Origin: Eudorina sp. 2006-703-Eu-15
Lineage: Eukaryota; Chlorophyta; Chlorophyceae; Chlamydomonadales; Volvocaceae
Assembly (NCBI GenBank): GCA_003117195.1
Contig: BDSI01000042.1
Location: 632,986-696,985, forward strand
Direction of reading: 5' to 3'
DNA: 64,000 nucleotides
Part shown: positions 45,601 through 56,613 of the stretch, piece by piece
Layout of the letters: every line of letters starts with the position of its first letter
Position numbering within the stretch: the stretch's first letter is position 1
The notes under the pieces: model-generated
Seen by the model: the letters and a program-made list of their open reading frames with translations, nothing else
Told to the model about the DNA's origin: nothing
The model's database searches: none
Program-made: the position numbers and the translations under genes

Positions 45601-48600
45601 CCTCGAAGCACTTCTTCAGGTGCGGCTGCACGCGGGTGGGGTCCTTGGTCTCCGACAGGATCTCCAGCATCTCGTCGTTGGACAGGAAGAAGAACCTGGC
45701 AGGGTGGGAACAGGAACAGTCAGGCCAAGGGGCGAGTCGGCGCATCAAGGACGGTATGTCGAAATCGCCGCGGCATGACCAAAAGCCGCATCCGTGGTAG
45801 GTATTCCGCAGGTTGCTTGGTATGTATATCGTTCCCTGGGTCGGGTTGGGTTGGACGGGTTACTTTTCTTGACATCGGTACACCCACCCGCACACGCACG
45901 CACTCCTGTGCTGCCTGCCTAAAGAACACACACCTGGGGAAGAACAGCCTCTTCTTCTCCAGGTACGCCGCCAGCCCCCGCTGGATGGCGTCCAGCAGCT
46001 CGTTGGCCTCCACCAGCCGCTCCAGCCGCTCCCGCTCGCGCGCGATGGGGATCACCGCGGGCGCGTGGTGTGCGTTCTTCATCATGCGCCGCCACATGGC
46101 GTCCACTTGCCTGCGTGATGAATAGTTACGGTATCATTTGCCGGGCAGCGCAGGCGAACGTAGTGCAACCCATTAATGCAAGACCAGCTATTGTCCCTGT
46201 CGACAGCGACTGCTGTACTAACGACACGTGCCAGCGCCTGTCGCCTTGGGACGGCGCCAGAGGGCACTTATAGACGCCCCCGCATGCGATTTACGTCCCA
46301 CACCGTTTTCGCGCGGCTAGGCTAATGCCGCATCCCTCGGACCGCAGGTTAAGCGCTTCTGTCAGGATCCGGGGCCGATGAGTTGGTTCATTCTCGTGTT
46401 CGTTCCCTTGGTACACCCCCAACCCGCGCCCACCTGAACTTGTCTCCCTCCCCGGGCATCTGCTTGACGATGTCGTCGGAGCTGAAGATGGGCTCCAGGT
46501 AGAGCCACGTGGCCTGGCATTTCAGCCAGTTGTCCAACATGTCCTGTCGGGGCGGAGAGCGACGGAGGGTGGAGGAGGAGGGCGGAGGGGGTGTTGAGGG
46601 CTCGTGGCCGTCTTCTACGGTGAGGCCACTCCACCAGGTAGGTGCCGCACCGTCCGGCCCCCCCGCACGGTCCTGCCACGGCCGCACTGCACACCCATCC
46701 CCCAGGCTCACACCTGCAGGTTCTGCAGGGTCGCTTCCCAGGCGGTGGCACGCTCCTTGAAGGGCTTCACGAACGGGGACGCGTTCATGGCCTGGATCTT
46801 GACGATCTGGTCGTCCAGGAGCGTCTGGATGTCGTCCGTACCACCCAGGATGAAGGCCCCTGCGCCCAGCAGCACATCAGCAGCAGGGACCCAGCGTTAG
46901 TCAAAAGCACTGCCGCCAACGCTTACTGATATGCGCATGTCCCTGTGTTTAGATAAGAGACCCGCCCGACCCAAATGTCCCTGTGTGTGCCGTGCTGGCT
47001 GGTTGCATCATATGCTTGACCAGGCCATGCTTTGGCGTGCGTCTCCACAACCTCAAGAGCGACACGACGAGGTGGTCACACCGCCAGGCGGTGGTGTGAA
47101 TGCCTTCTACTCTCACTCTACCGTGACCGGATCCGCGGACCTTTTCCAACCCCCCTCACCGGTGTCCTTGTACGGCAGCACCCTGAAGTCGACTCCGTTC
47201 CACTCGACCTCCATTTTGTCGAGCGTCTGCAGGGGAGGTAGCCGAGAGGGATTAAGGGTACGGCATGACGCGTTGTGGCCGCGGCGAAGCGTACAACAGC
47301 GCGGAGTGAGAGCAATGCCGCCCATTCTGACATACCGCATCCGGCCGCAGCTATGACTCGCAGCCAAAACGAGCGGCTGCCACTGCCTGACCGCAAGCTT
47401 CCACGCCAGCATTCGAGTTCCAGAATCGGGTGGTCAACCCTCACACCCACACCCACACCCACGCCCGCGCCCGCACCCCTACCTTGAGCATGGAGGCTTC
47501 CTTGGTGGCAACAGTGCCGATGGTGGACACCGTTTCCAGATGGTCCAGGATGTTCCACCTGCAGAGGCCAGGAGAGAGGCGGGTGGCGCGGGAGGGGACT
47601 GTAAGGAAGCAAGCCCAACCCATCCACCAGATATTGAGTACATGGGGAGAGCTCAAAGCCGATTCACCGGGCCATATGCCACTACGGTATCCGTGAGGCC
47701 TGCTGACATCATATTAAACGTAAGCTTGGGGAGCATGCAAGGAAGGATTCTCGCCCAAGGTGGGCGAAGTGGACTGACGGTCACGGCCCAGGGCCTACAC
47801 AGCCCTTCCACTCTCGCCCCAGCACGCATCTCTGCAGCTAGCTACCTCCCAACCGAGCTGGGACGCCCACGTGGCCATCGTGTCACGCCCAGTCCCACAC
47901 CCACAGCCCGGACACTTACTGCAGCAGGTCCCGGACGTTGAAGTTCTCCGCTCCAGGTTTCCCCAGCGTGGTGAGGATCTGCTCCCAGTGGCTGCGAGCA
48001 CAAACAAAGCCGACCGGGGACATCAACTCTCATCAGGGCGGCGTGAGGGACGTCTCATTAGATGCTATGCTCCGGCGGAGCCACATCCAGGACGACGACG
48101 TCACGTTCGGCCTTGGCTGGTCATGCCGATGGACACCGGACTCGACCATCGGCTCAGCTCAGGTGTGCAATGTGCAACATCCACCCCCGGCAGCCATTGC
48201 GTGCCCGAGACGCCGCCACGCTCCTTCGCACCCTCAGGGGACCGACATCCCGGCGCAGAGAGGTCCCGGCGCGGCTTCCACAAGGGGACGAAGCTGCCGG
48301 TACCCCGATGTGTCTGCGCCCCGAGGGCTACCCGGCCCACGCTCACCGCTTCTCCAGCGCCTTGTTGGCCACCTCCTGCAGCAGCGGCAGCACCGACGCG
48401 AACTCCTCCAGCTGCGCCTTGAGGCGCTGCGACACGGGGTCTTCCTTGCGGGCCTGCGGGTACAAGCAGGTTGGGAACCCGGGGTCGCGCACGGCGTCAC
48501 ACACACAGCAGTGCTGCTTCACTCCCCGGTATCTCGGTGGCGTGAGGTCACCCACGTGTCATCGTACCGTCCTGCTAACGGAAAAGACGTGCACGTGCGT

Positions 48601-51600
48601 TTGGACCGGTAGCTGGCAATGCATGTCTGTGTGGGTCCATATCCTCCAACGTATCCTCGCTGCAAAAGGGCGAGCCGGAGCGTGCTTCGAGAGCGCAGCA
48701 AGCTGGGACAGGTGCGCGCCGGCCGATTGATGCGAGCTCACCTTGAGCGCCTTGTAGTTGTTGCGCGCGAGCTCCTCCACCTTGGCCTGAACGGCATCCG
48801 GGTCCAGCTCGGCGCAGGGGGACGTCATCCATGCCTCCTTGCTCTGCTCGAAGTCCGACAGACCCTGCCACTTGTTGCGAGCCACGGTGAGCTCCTTGTT
48901 GGCCTGCGCGCCGCAGGCAGCAAGTAGCACAAGCACTTCGGCTTCCGTGCACGCACACATGCGGATGTTGGACAGCGCGTGCATACGGCAGAAATGGCAG
49001 GAGGCGGTCCCCGTGGCCCGATGCGCGAAAACGTGATGGCAGTTGATAGCTGCCGGCCGGAGCAACAGCGAGCCCACACAGATGGGTACGTAGTCCGCGG
49101 GGTGCCACGTGCCAGGCGCCAGGCGTCTAACGGCGTGCCTGGCTCACCGCCATGCATTTCCCTACGCACTAGATGGCCCTCGGAAGGTGCGCATTAGGAC
49201 GCGACGGCCGATGCCGGTGTGGGACGCCTCCGCGCAAGAAACGTCGCGCCGAAGGCAGCTTGCACAACACGGACACCCCTTGCGCTGTGGTCCTTACCTT
49301 GTGAGGGATGCCCCTTAGAAACACAAGCCTGGCCCGCCGCCTGGCCCGCCGCATCCAGTGCAACGGATGCCGCCACAACCCGCTCGCGTTTCCAGCACCC
49401 CTCCTTTCCGCCCCACTCCCATCCAAGGATGCTGGTCCAGGCCGGACCCACCTGCTCCACGTCATCCAGGCCCCTGCTGGGCTGCTGCCCGAACAGCTCC
49501 TCATAGCCCCGATAGCGGGTGGCCTTCTCCGAAATGATGGTGAAGGCGTCCGTGGCCATGGAGAGCTGCTCCAGGATGGCGGCCGGGGCCGTGTTGACGT
49601 CGTCGTACTTGCCGCTGCGGAGCTCGTGGAACAGGTCCTGTGGAAGCAGGCCAGGGAGAGAGCCACAGAGAGCGGCCACGTGCGGCACGATCTGTGGGTA
49701 CTGCCAAGACCCAACGTCCTGCGACTCATCAGGCGACCGATCAAACCTTGATGATGCGCCAGCCAGGTAGCGGGGCAGGCTTAAAGAGAGCTGGCTGTCC
49801 GGCTGTTTGAGATTGGGCGCCGTCGGGAGCCGCGGGGAATTCGTTTCGCTGTTTGCGGCGGGGCAGGACGGATGCCAGGTGACCGGGATCGGCTGGGTTC
49901 GGTTGGGAGGCCCAACGGGCTCTGCTGCTCCAGCTAGCCCTCCACGCCGCACCCTGTCCCCCCCGCACCTGCAGCCGGTCGACCACGTCGCGGATGGCCT
50001 TGCCCAGCGCGTGTACCATGGCGGGTTTGCGCTCGTCCACCCACGTGGCCGCCTCCCCCAGGGACCGGTGAAAGCCCGCCACCACCTCCTTCAGGTCGTC
50101 CATCGTGACCTGGGGCAGGGACGACGCCGGAGGGCGGCAGGCGCAGCGGCGGTGGTGGATCAGCCGGTGGGGTTGGGATGCCGTAGTCCTGCCTACGAGG
50201 GCCTTCCTCATCCTCGTGCGGCCGGCACCCTGCGTGGGGCTTTGCCTTCCTGGGTGCCGGCCTTCCCGGGGGGGTCCCGGCACCACGGCTTGCAGGTTGC
50301 ATGGTGGCAGGGGGCACGCCGCGCACAGGCCTGCCCCCTTGCACGTCCTTTCTCATGAGAATCAAAGAATCGAAGCGCTGCAAGCCCCGTGTGGCTGCCC
50401 CCTTGGCGAGAGGCCCCTCGCGAGGGATGCATCGCAGGGCGCACGTGCACCTCGGGCGCCTGGGTACCCCGCCGTCAGGCCCCAACCGCACCTGGTCGGC
50501 TGGCGGCACCTTCCCGCCGTACTCCGTGAGCATCTCGTACATGCTGACGACGATGGAGTACCGGCGCTCGATGTTGTCGCGACCCGCCATGACCTGGCTG
50601 AAGTTGGCGTAGTAAGCCGCGAACTCGTCCAGCTTCTGGGGCCGACCGGACAGGTTGCTGCGGGCAGGAATAAGGAGCAAGAGCGGCGCATGGTTGGTGG
50701 AAAAACGTGCCCCTTACCGACCGCGGTACCGTATGCTATGTGAGGGTCCAGGGTTTGCCTGTGTGGATACCCCGAATCATTGTACTACTGCCGGCCGCAG
50801 TGGGGCCCATCTGGCAGCACTGCCGGCGCGAAGCAAACGCATCCTGAACCTGAAGCGCGACAACATGGAAGCAGCCATCGCTTCTAGGTCGCGCCGCTGG
50901 CTGGTACCGGTAAGCAGGTCACGCAACCGGGACGGCAACGAGGACCCACTGGGTGAGGCTCTGGAACTCCTCCAGGGCGGCCAGCGACGCGTTGTGCGCC
51001 GCCGCGGTGAGCAGGATGCGCAGGCAGGACATCGCCTCCTCCAGCGTCGCCGACAGTAGGTCCTGTGGGCCACTCACAGGCGGCCAGGCAGGGACAGCAG
51101 GGCAGGCGGGCGCGGCAGCGACGCAGGCGTTCGTTGCAAAGACTTCAAATGGGTACGCACATGGCGAACGGGTTGGCTCGCCCCAACTGTTCCTGGGGAT
51201 ATTGTGAGCCTGTATGGCACCGCGTCCCATCAGGGAGTCCAGTTTCTTCTTCCCGCGCCCGTTCCTCTCCCACCCGAGAAACACCCCCTCCGTCTCCGAC
51301 CAAAACAGCGCGCGATGCTGTGCGGGATGGCGCTCCCTCCCCACCCTCCCCACCTGCATCTCGCTGACAGAAAGGTGCAGCAGCACGCCGTCGTAGCCCG
51401 CCTTGAAGGCCACTAGGTCGTCCATCCAGCTCCTGCGGTGCGTGTGGCCACACACCAGGGATATACGGTACTGCGCATACCAATTACGGCCTGCGGATCT
51501 CCGAATGCCAGTACGCTGCGAAATTCTTTCTGTTTGTGCGAAGGCCTCGGGGCATCAACGGCTGGCGGCCCTGTCCTGCTGTCGCAATGCACCCCGGGGA

Positions 51601-54600
51601 CGCGACCTGGGGCGGGCACACGTCAACAGGCTGACTGAGACCTGACGCCCGCGCGCAGGGCCCACCTGAGCAGCGCCATGTCCCGGCGGAACTGCGACAC
51701 GTCGCGCTCCTGCGAGCGGTAGAGCGCCGCGTCGAAGGCCGCCGCGAAGGCCGCCACCACGCGCAGCCCCGCGTACCGGCTGGCGGCAGCGCGCGCCTCC
51801 CGGAAGGCCTTGCTCACCACCTGGCCCAGGCCCAGCCTGCGGCCGGCGCGGGGGAAAGGGGCAGGGTGAAAAGAAATACCAAACCCAGAAATGAAGCCGG
51901 GCACGTCCAAAAAGGCATGGAGGGAGCGAAGGGCGGGGTGGCGGAGTACCGCATCGGGCATTGCACAGACGGGAACGGCAAGGTGAGTCGGAGAAGATTG
52001 ATTACCGTCCGCGCGAACGCACAGACCGACAGTCCAGACGCAAAGATGCGTTCAGTGGCAGCTGCCGACGCTGGCACTGTTGCGTTATGATCACCGAAAG
52101 ATTGTATGATGCCGGCTTCCCTCCCGCGGGCCGCAGATGTCCTGACAAACCCGCATCCAGCGTCGCATTTGTAAATTCACCGTATTGCCAATCCGCAGCT
52201 CATCCACACGCGCACCCACCCACCCACCCCAACCCCCGCACCTGGCCTTCTGCAACGGCCGGTAGCCCATGAGCATGGTGATCATCTCGGGGCCGATTCG
52301 GGACAGGTGGCCCGGCCCCGCGCCCGTGTTGTTGGCCGCCGCCTCCGCTACGAACAGCGGCTTGAGCGAGTCCTGCTGCGGCAGCCTGGGCAGCTGCTTG
52401 ACGACCTCGTTGAGGGCGTCCACCAGGTCGTTGGTCAGCGCCTGCGCACCCGGCGGGTGGGGCACCGTCACTAGGCAGCAGACACCGAGTCGTTCGAGGG
52501 GCCGGGATTTCCATTCGCGGTGTGGCGTCGGGTTTTCCGTTCGCAGGCTTCGGCTTCGGCACTCCCCGGCCCCACCACCATCATGCTCTGCACATTGCGG
52601 TGCATTTAGTGTCCCACATCCCAGTGCTCGGGGTGCCCCAGCGCTCACCACGCGCACTTCGTCCTCGCTGGCGTGGAAGGCCACCACGTTCTGGGACGCC
52701 GTGTCGCCGTCCAACCCCAGCACCGCCACGGGGGCCGTCATCTCGGCGCCCGAGTTGGCCGCCGCCACCGCGTCGGCCAGCGAGGGGGTCTCCAGGCCGA
52801 AGGACACCTGGGTCAGCAGGATGGACTTGCCCTCGAACGAGTCCCGCAGCCCCTCCACGGTCCGCAGCAGCAGCGCCAGGGCGCCCTCGCAGCACATGTA
52901 GTCCGCCAGACGGACCATGTTGACCAGCAGGGATACCTCCTGCAGGTAAGTAGGCAGGTAGATAGGCAGGTGGGGTAAGTAGGCAGGTAGTTAGGCAGGT
53001 GGGATAAGTAGGCAGGTAGGTAGGCAGGTGGGGTAAGTAGGCAGGTAGGTAGGCAGGTAGGTCGGTAGGGGGGTAAGGCAGAGATGGTTGGTGAGTACCC
53101 GGGAAGATGCGCCTGGACGCGCCCATGCGCGTGCACTGAGAAACAAGCAGTCTGTACGAGGTGTGTGTGTGTGTTTAGTGAGAAGGCCACCCACACTGAG
53201 TGTGAGTGTCTGTGTAAATCCTCGGCGCCGCCCGGAGAGGGCCCGGAAAGTGGTAAACGCGCGTGTTCAAGACCCACGGCTTCAAGGCGCCCGGTTTGGC
53301 GTCAGTTCGCGTCTCCCCGGGGCGCCTATCCTCAAGCAAAGCCAACTCTGAAACGCAACGACCCAGAACTCCCTGCTTGCCTGCTGCGCCTGCCTCAGCG
53401 CCTTGCTCTTCTCCAGCTTCTCCGTCTTGGCCTGCAACGGCGGCAGCACAGATCCCCATCCTCAGGGTGCCGGTTGCTACCCACAACCCATTGCCGCACC
53501 GACGCTCACTTGGGCACCTCACCTGGCGACGCCTGCCTCACTGCGGCGCCGTGTTCAGCCTCGCTCAGCCGCACCGCAGCAGGGGCCGGACGCGAAGAGA
53601 CAGGCAGGCGCGGGAGACACACACGCCGCCCTCCCCCGACCTCACCTTGAGGATGCTCCTCCCCGGCTTGGCCTGCACGGGGTGCGCCGCCGCCAGCACC
53701 GGGTTCGTCTCCCGCTCCAGCTCGGCGACCTCGCGGGTCAGCCACTCGCAGTTCTTCCGCACGTCCCCAATCAGGCGCAGTAGGGAGCGCTCCACCGCAA
53801 CCAGGAGGTTACCCAGCTGGTAGGTCGCCTTGTTCCTACACGTGTGGATGTATCATGCACAGGGCCAGGGGCGGTGGAGCTCCGGCGGAGGACGCACCGC
53901 GACCGTAATCCCGCCGCAGGTGACCCCTACCCTGAATTTCTTGATGTCCACACGACCGTAACCCGCGGAGGACACCTAGATCGGCACCTCTGACACAAAC
54001 TGGCGATACGGCGTCGTACCAACGGACCGGACAAAGAGCGTTGAGTAAACCCCCGCGACCCTCCTCCGCAGCTGTGCATCTAGCCAGCCCCAGCTGCCGC
54101 CACGCCTCCCCACATCCCAGCCGAGCTCAACCCACGCCCCCCTCTCCTCACTTCCTCAGTTCCTCCTGCATTGCCATGAACTCGGGCAGCGGTACAGGCC
54201 CGTCACGAGGCATATCCACCAGGTCCACCCGCTGCATGGAGAACACCTGCGAGCGGGTGGGTAAAACGGGGTCGGTGGGGGGCACATGGGTGACGCCTCC
54301 AACACATTTTCGGCCACTGACGGACGTTCATCACCCCGGCGCATGACAGGGCCGTGGCAGCAGGCAGCAGGATACAGGCAGGGCAGGGCACCACTCGTCC
54401 GACGTCGGTCATACAGTGACCCATGAATGAAGGGGCCGCCAGAGGGTTGGCGCGGAAGGCTGGCGTCGAAGTGTCCTGCCGGCCAGATCGCGGTACCAGC
54501 CAGATCCCTCCAGGCGCACTCGCAGAGCTGCAAAGCACCGCCCGGTGTGTGCCAATCGATCTCCTGCACCAAGGTCACGGGGCTCACCTTGGCCCCGACG

Positions 54601-56613
54601 TCCATGATGGTGAAGCAGAAGTCCGGCTTGGCGAGCAGCATCCGGGACTCCATCTTGGCGCGGAGCCGCTCGAAGTGGCTGGAACGCGCGGAGCCGCGCC
54701 AGATGCGCAGGTAGCGCTGTCACACAACAGGCGCAGCGGCCGCCGCCAGCAACATCACCAGCAGCGACGTCAGGATAACACTAAGGAAGAAGTCCGGGCA
54801 GGGAATGCTGTCAAATGTGTCCAGCTGGTGCCCGTGAAGTGGGCTTCCACCAGTTCAGCACGCAGGGGCAGAGCGAGGAAACTTCCAGGCCCGGGGAAAG
54901 TGGAGCAGAGAGCCATCCAGCTGCAACACGCTCAGACAACGTGAGGTGCGGCGAGACCAGAAGTGAGAGGCTTCCGCGTGGTCGGGCTGTGCAACGCGGA
55001 CCTCAAATCGAGCCCGTGCCGCCGTGCCTCGCAGCCCCCGGCACCTCCCCGAGCGCCCTCTTTCCTGTTTCATCCCCCGCGAGTGTGGGTCCCCACCTGG
55101 GACATGTAGTTCCGGAAGAACGACAGCTGCTTCATCATGTTGTACACGGAAGTCTCGCGGACCCACTCGCCGATGGGGGTGTACTCCGCGGGTGACCCGT
55201 CAGCGAAGATCTGCGCCCAGGGCAACATGGCCCAGGGGCCGGGACGGCGGTACGCGGTTTGTGTCTGCGGCCCGGAGAGCGCTGCATTCGCCATGTAACG
55301 CATGCGGTTTATTGACAGTGGACCGCCAAGGGAATCCTTCCATCAAATTCATGGCACACCCGGATGGCGATGCGGGGCCCATACGCGCCTGGAACGCATA
55401 TGCAGTGGAGCCCGGGCCGCTGCTACCTGGCCTGCTCCGCCGACTCGAACGCGGCTTCAGCCAATCACCGCTGTGCGGGTGCTCAGCGATGGAACGATGG
55501 GTGCTGCAGCTACAGGTACAGGTCACGTGGCCCCAGCGGCAGCCGCACAAGACCCTCCCTCCCGGCGGCTCCCTCGCATTCGCACACCTGCACCACGCCC
55601 GAGGCCGACATGGTGTAGTAGCTGTTCCCCGGCCTGGGCGGCGGTAGCGCCTCCTTGGCCACCACCACCAGGTCATAGGGGCTGCCGGTGCCGTGGGGCT
55701 GGGCCTTGACGCAGTGGAACATCTTCACCTTGGCGTCATGGCCGTACCGGGCGTAGTACTCGATCACGTCAGTGCCCTGGCGGTGCCGGGCGTTGACGGG
55801 CAGCGAGGGGTCCGGACCGGCATGACACAGTGCTTATCCCGGGATGTCTAGGCGGAACCCTATTGTGGCAGGCGGAATGGCGCACGCTGCCCCTGCGTGT
55901 GCCAGCAACCTCGCTACCGCATGGCGCTGGAGTTATGACGCGCACAGCTCATATCGCCTTGCGGACGGTCGCGGCCCGGACGGACAGAGTATCGCCCAGG
56001 TCCTCCGGGGATCACCTGCCTGTCCCCTGGACAGTCGGGTTGCCCTCCACTCGGTGAGACGGTGACCGCCAGCACGGCACAAAAGAGGTACCCGCCGGGC
56101 ATGAACCACCCAACGAACCCCAGGGCTACTGCAATAACCCCTTCATTCGATCCCTTGTAAACCCATACTGCGGGGAACGTTCCATCACACTACCCTCTGC
56201 CGGGCCGCCGTCTTGAACCCGGGGCATTGACAGCGACCATAGAGGCTGGCTGGACGCGCAGCCTGCCTCCAAGAGGCCGTCTGGCCATGGTCCTTTGACA
56301 GGCACGCCGGCCGGTCGTGTGGGGCAAGCCAGATGATACCCATCAACGCCCGAACGTCAGCTGCCGGACCGGGCTATGGCCACGGCCGCCGCCGTAGCCG
56401 CAGCTCATGCTGCTACTGCTGCTGTCGCGCAGCGACCCGCCCGGCGTCACCGCCTCCTGGGGGCCCACCACACAGGCGCCATGCAATCGCCCCTACCTTG
56501 AAGATCCGGTGCCTGAACTCCGGCTCTATGATGGACATGATCGCGGCAAACGTGTTCTGGCTACCCTCCAGGGCCAGTGGCTGCTCCCGGGGAGGCGAGG
56601 GCAGCCGCTGGTG
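18657..56613 (-). CDS. Axonemal inner-arm dynein heavy chain, DNAH3/7/12 class
   Basis: About 80 short exons on the minus strand encode a complete motor of about 4,100 residues, the usual length for single-headed inner-arm heavy chains. Order: N-terminal tail and linker (56613-43926), AAA1 (43742-41246), AAA2 (40977-38170), AAA3 (38060-34248), AAA4 (33933-31583), stalk and microtubule-binding domain (31304-28422), AAA5 (28000 to about 25244), AAA6 (from about 24813) and C-terminal domain (to the TGA at 18657-18659). AAA1 carries GPAGTGKT and [10 protein letters not shown], the main ATPase site. Class-typical strings include [27 protein letters not shown] and [13 protein letters not shown]. 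It is not cytoplasmic Dhc1b or an outer-arm chain, judged from these strings and length. It would drive microtubule sliding in flagella. Exons match end to end with GT-AG introns and no stop or frameshift was found, so the gene looks functional. The initiating exon upstream of 56613 was not identified. Confidence 0.93.
20340..20500. repeat. Polypyrimidine low-complexity tract in dynein intron
   Basis: Almost pure C/T on the plus strand (CTCTCCCTCTCC-type and CCCCTCCCCT runs), in the intron after exon 20629-20505. Confidence 0.8.
24408..24475. repeat. AT-rich 11-bp tandem repeat (ATAACATAGAT)
   Basis: Several near-identical copies of ATAACATAGAT, degenerating to ATATATAACAT, in the intron after exon 24813-24519. 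Its composition is opposite to the surrounding GC-rich DNA. Confidence 0.85.
25965..25996. other. Perfect 13-bp hairpin in dynein intron
   Basis: The left stem CGGCATGGACGCA and its exact complement are separated by the six-base loop CCCTTC, in the intron between exons 26329-26086 and 25806-25552. Confidence 0.8.
26343..26418. repeat. 15-bp tandem repeat (GTGCGGGGTGATGCG)
   Basis: Four to five copies, the last shortened, immediately upstream of exon 26329-26086 on the gene strand. Confidence 0.85.
28178..28216. other. 13-bp hairpin in dynein intron
   Basis: CACCGTGCCAGGG at 28178-28190 pairs exactly with 28204-28216 across a 13-base loop; an alternative 8-bp hairpin (GACCACCG/CGGTGGTC) overlaps it. 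Confidence 0.75.
28422..31304 (-). other. Dynein stalk coiled coil and microtubule-binding domain
   Basis: Exons: 31304-31137, 30759-30634, 30305-30175, 29826-29730, 29495-29393, 29157-29025, 28801-28708, 28568-28422. The first two exons form the outgoing helix CC1 ([19 protein letters not shown]). The tip domain includes [19 protein letters not shown] and [14 protein letters not shown], the conserved start of the microtubule-binding domain. The last exons form CC2 ([20 protein letters not shown]). Lengths of the two helices look normal for the family. Confidence 0.88.
30955..31120. repeat. About 30-bp tandem repeat (GTCCCTCCCACCCGGCCGCC)
   Basis: About five copies with C-run length differences, in the stalk-region intron between exons 31304-31137 and 30759-30634. 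Confidence 0.85.
31583..33933 (-). other. Dynein AAA4 exon block
   Basis: Exons: 33933-33668, 33219-33052, 32745-32642, 32310-32184, 31823-31583. The P-loop is GVGGSGRQS (33717-33740), with Arg in place of the usual Lys, as is common in AAA4 of axonemal dyneins. A Walker B-like segment [10 protein letters not shown] follows. [20 protein letters not shown] and the Trp-bearing end CCTIDW are typical of the AAA4-to-stalk region. Confidence 0.85.
35264..35443. repeat. 15-bp GC-only tandem repeat (CCGCCCCGCCCCTAG)
   Basis: About twelve copies, some shortened to plain CCCCG runs, adjacent to the donor of exon 35740-35458. Confidence 0.9.
35821..35895. repeat. Three exact-length 25-bp tandem units
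   Basis: Units start GCGTCTGCTCTCCCC and end GACGC/GTCGC; 75 bp equals three times 25. The third unit has two substitutions. Confidence 0.9.
38170..40977 (-). other. Dynein AAA2 exon block
   Basis: Exons: 40977-40877, 40541-40400, 40102-40032, 39804-39613, 39272-39162, 38834-38721, 38513-38436, 38228-38170. The P-loop is GLPFAGKTS (40466-40492), Walker B lies in [13 protein letters not shown], and [15 protein letters not shown] follows. SITMGQLYG (exon 40102-40032) is the string I used to assign the chain to the DNAH3/7/12 class. Confidence 0.85.
41153..41186. repeat. AAT-type microsatellite
   Basis: AATAATAATAATAAC followed by AAAATAATAATAA, in the intron between exons 41416-41246 and 40977-40877. 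Confidence 0.85.
41246..43742 (-). other. Dynein AAA1 (catalytic ATPase) exon block
   Basis: Exons: 43742-43678, 43457-43366, 43107-43013, 42664-42517, 42256-42173, 41838-41756, 41416-41246. The Walker A motif GPAGTGKT is split by a phase-1 intron: GPA plus one base ends at 43678 and the rest begins at 43457. Walker B is in [11 protein letters not shown] (exon 43107-43013). [15 protein letters not shown] is the conserved segment containing the Arg/Asn sensor region. All catalytic residues expected for the main ATP hydrolysis site are present. Confidence 0.9.
43926..56613 (-). other. Dynein tail and linker exon block
   Basis: Exons read: 56613-56497, 55776-55588, 55210-55097, 54716-54588, 54245-54152, 53835-53646, 53431-53381, 52940-52649, 52441-52242, 51835-51666, 51432-51354, 51062 to about 50950, 50658-50492, 50109-49969, 49637-49452, 48903-48742, 48454-48347, 47991-47920, 47558-47483, 47226-47160, 46859-46714, 46543-46434, 46110-45934, 45695-45500, 45277-45083, 44659-44591, 44230-43926. 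The second exon holds [16 protein letters not shown] and [10 protein letters not shown], then [10 protein letters not shown], a conserved N-terminal block of DNAH3/7/12-class chains. Later exons form the linker, e.g. [20 protein letters not shown]. The intron after 53381 uses a GC donor. The 3' end of exon 51062 is the least certain boundary. Confidence 0.8.
52945..53070. repeat. GTAGGCAG/GTAGGTAG tandem repeat of about 29 bp
   Basis: Imperfect copies of TAAGTAGGCAGGTAGGTAGG, just upstream of exon 52940-52649 on the gene strand. It contains many GTAAGT-like strings. Confidence 0.85.

Noticed and set aside
18657..56613. Cytoplasmic dynein or outer-arm heavy chain
   Set aside because: [26 protein letters not shown] and the total length of about 4,100 residues match the single-headed inner-arm DNAH3/7/12 class.
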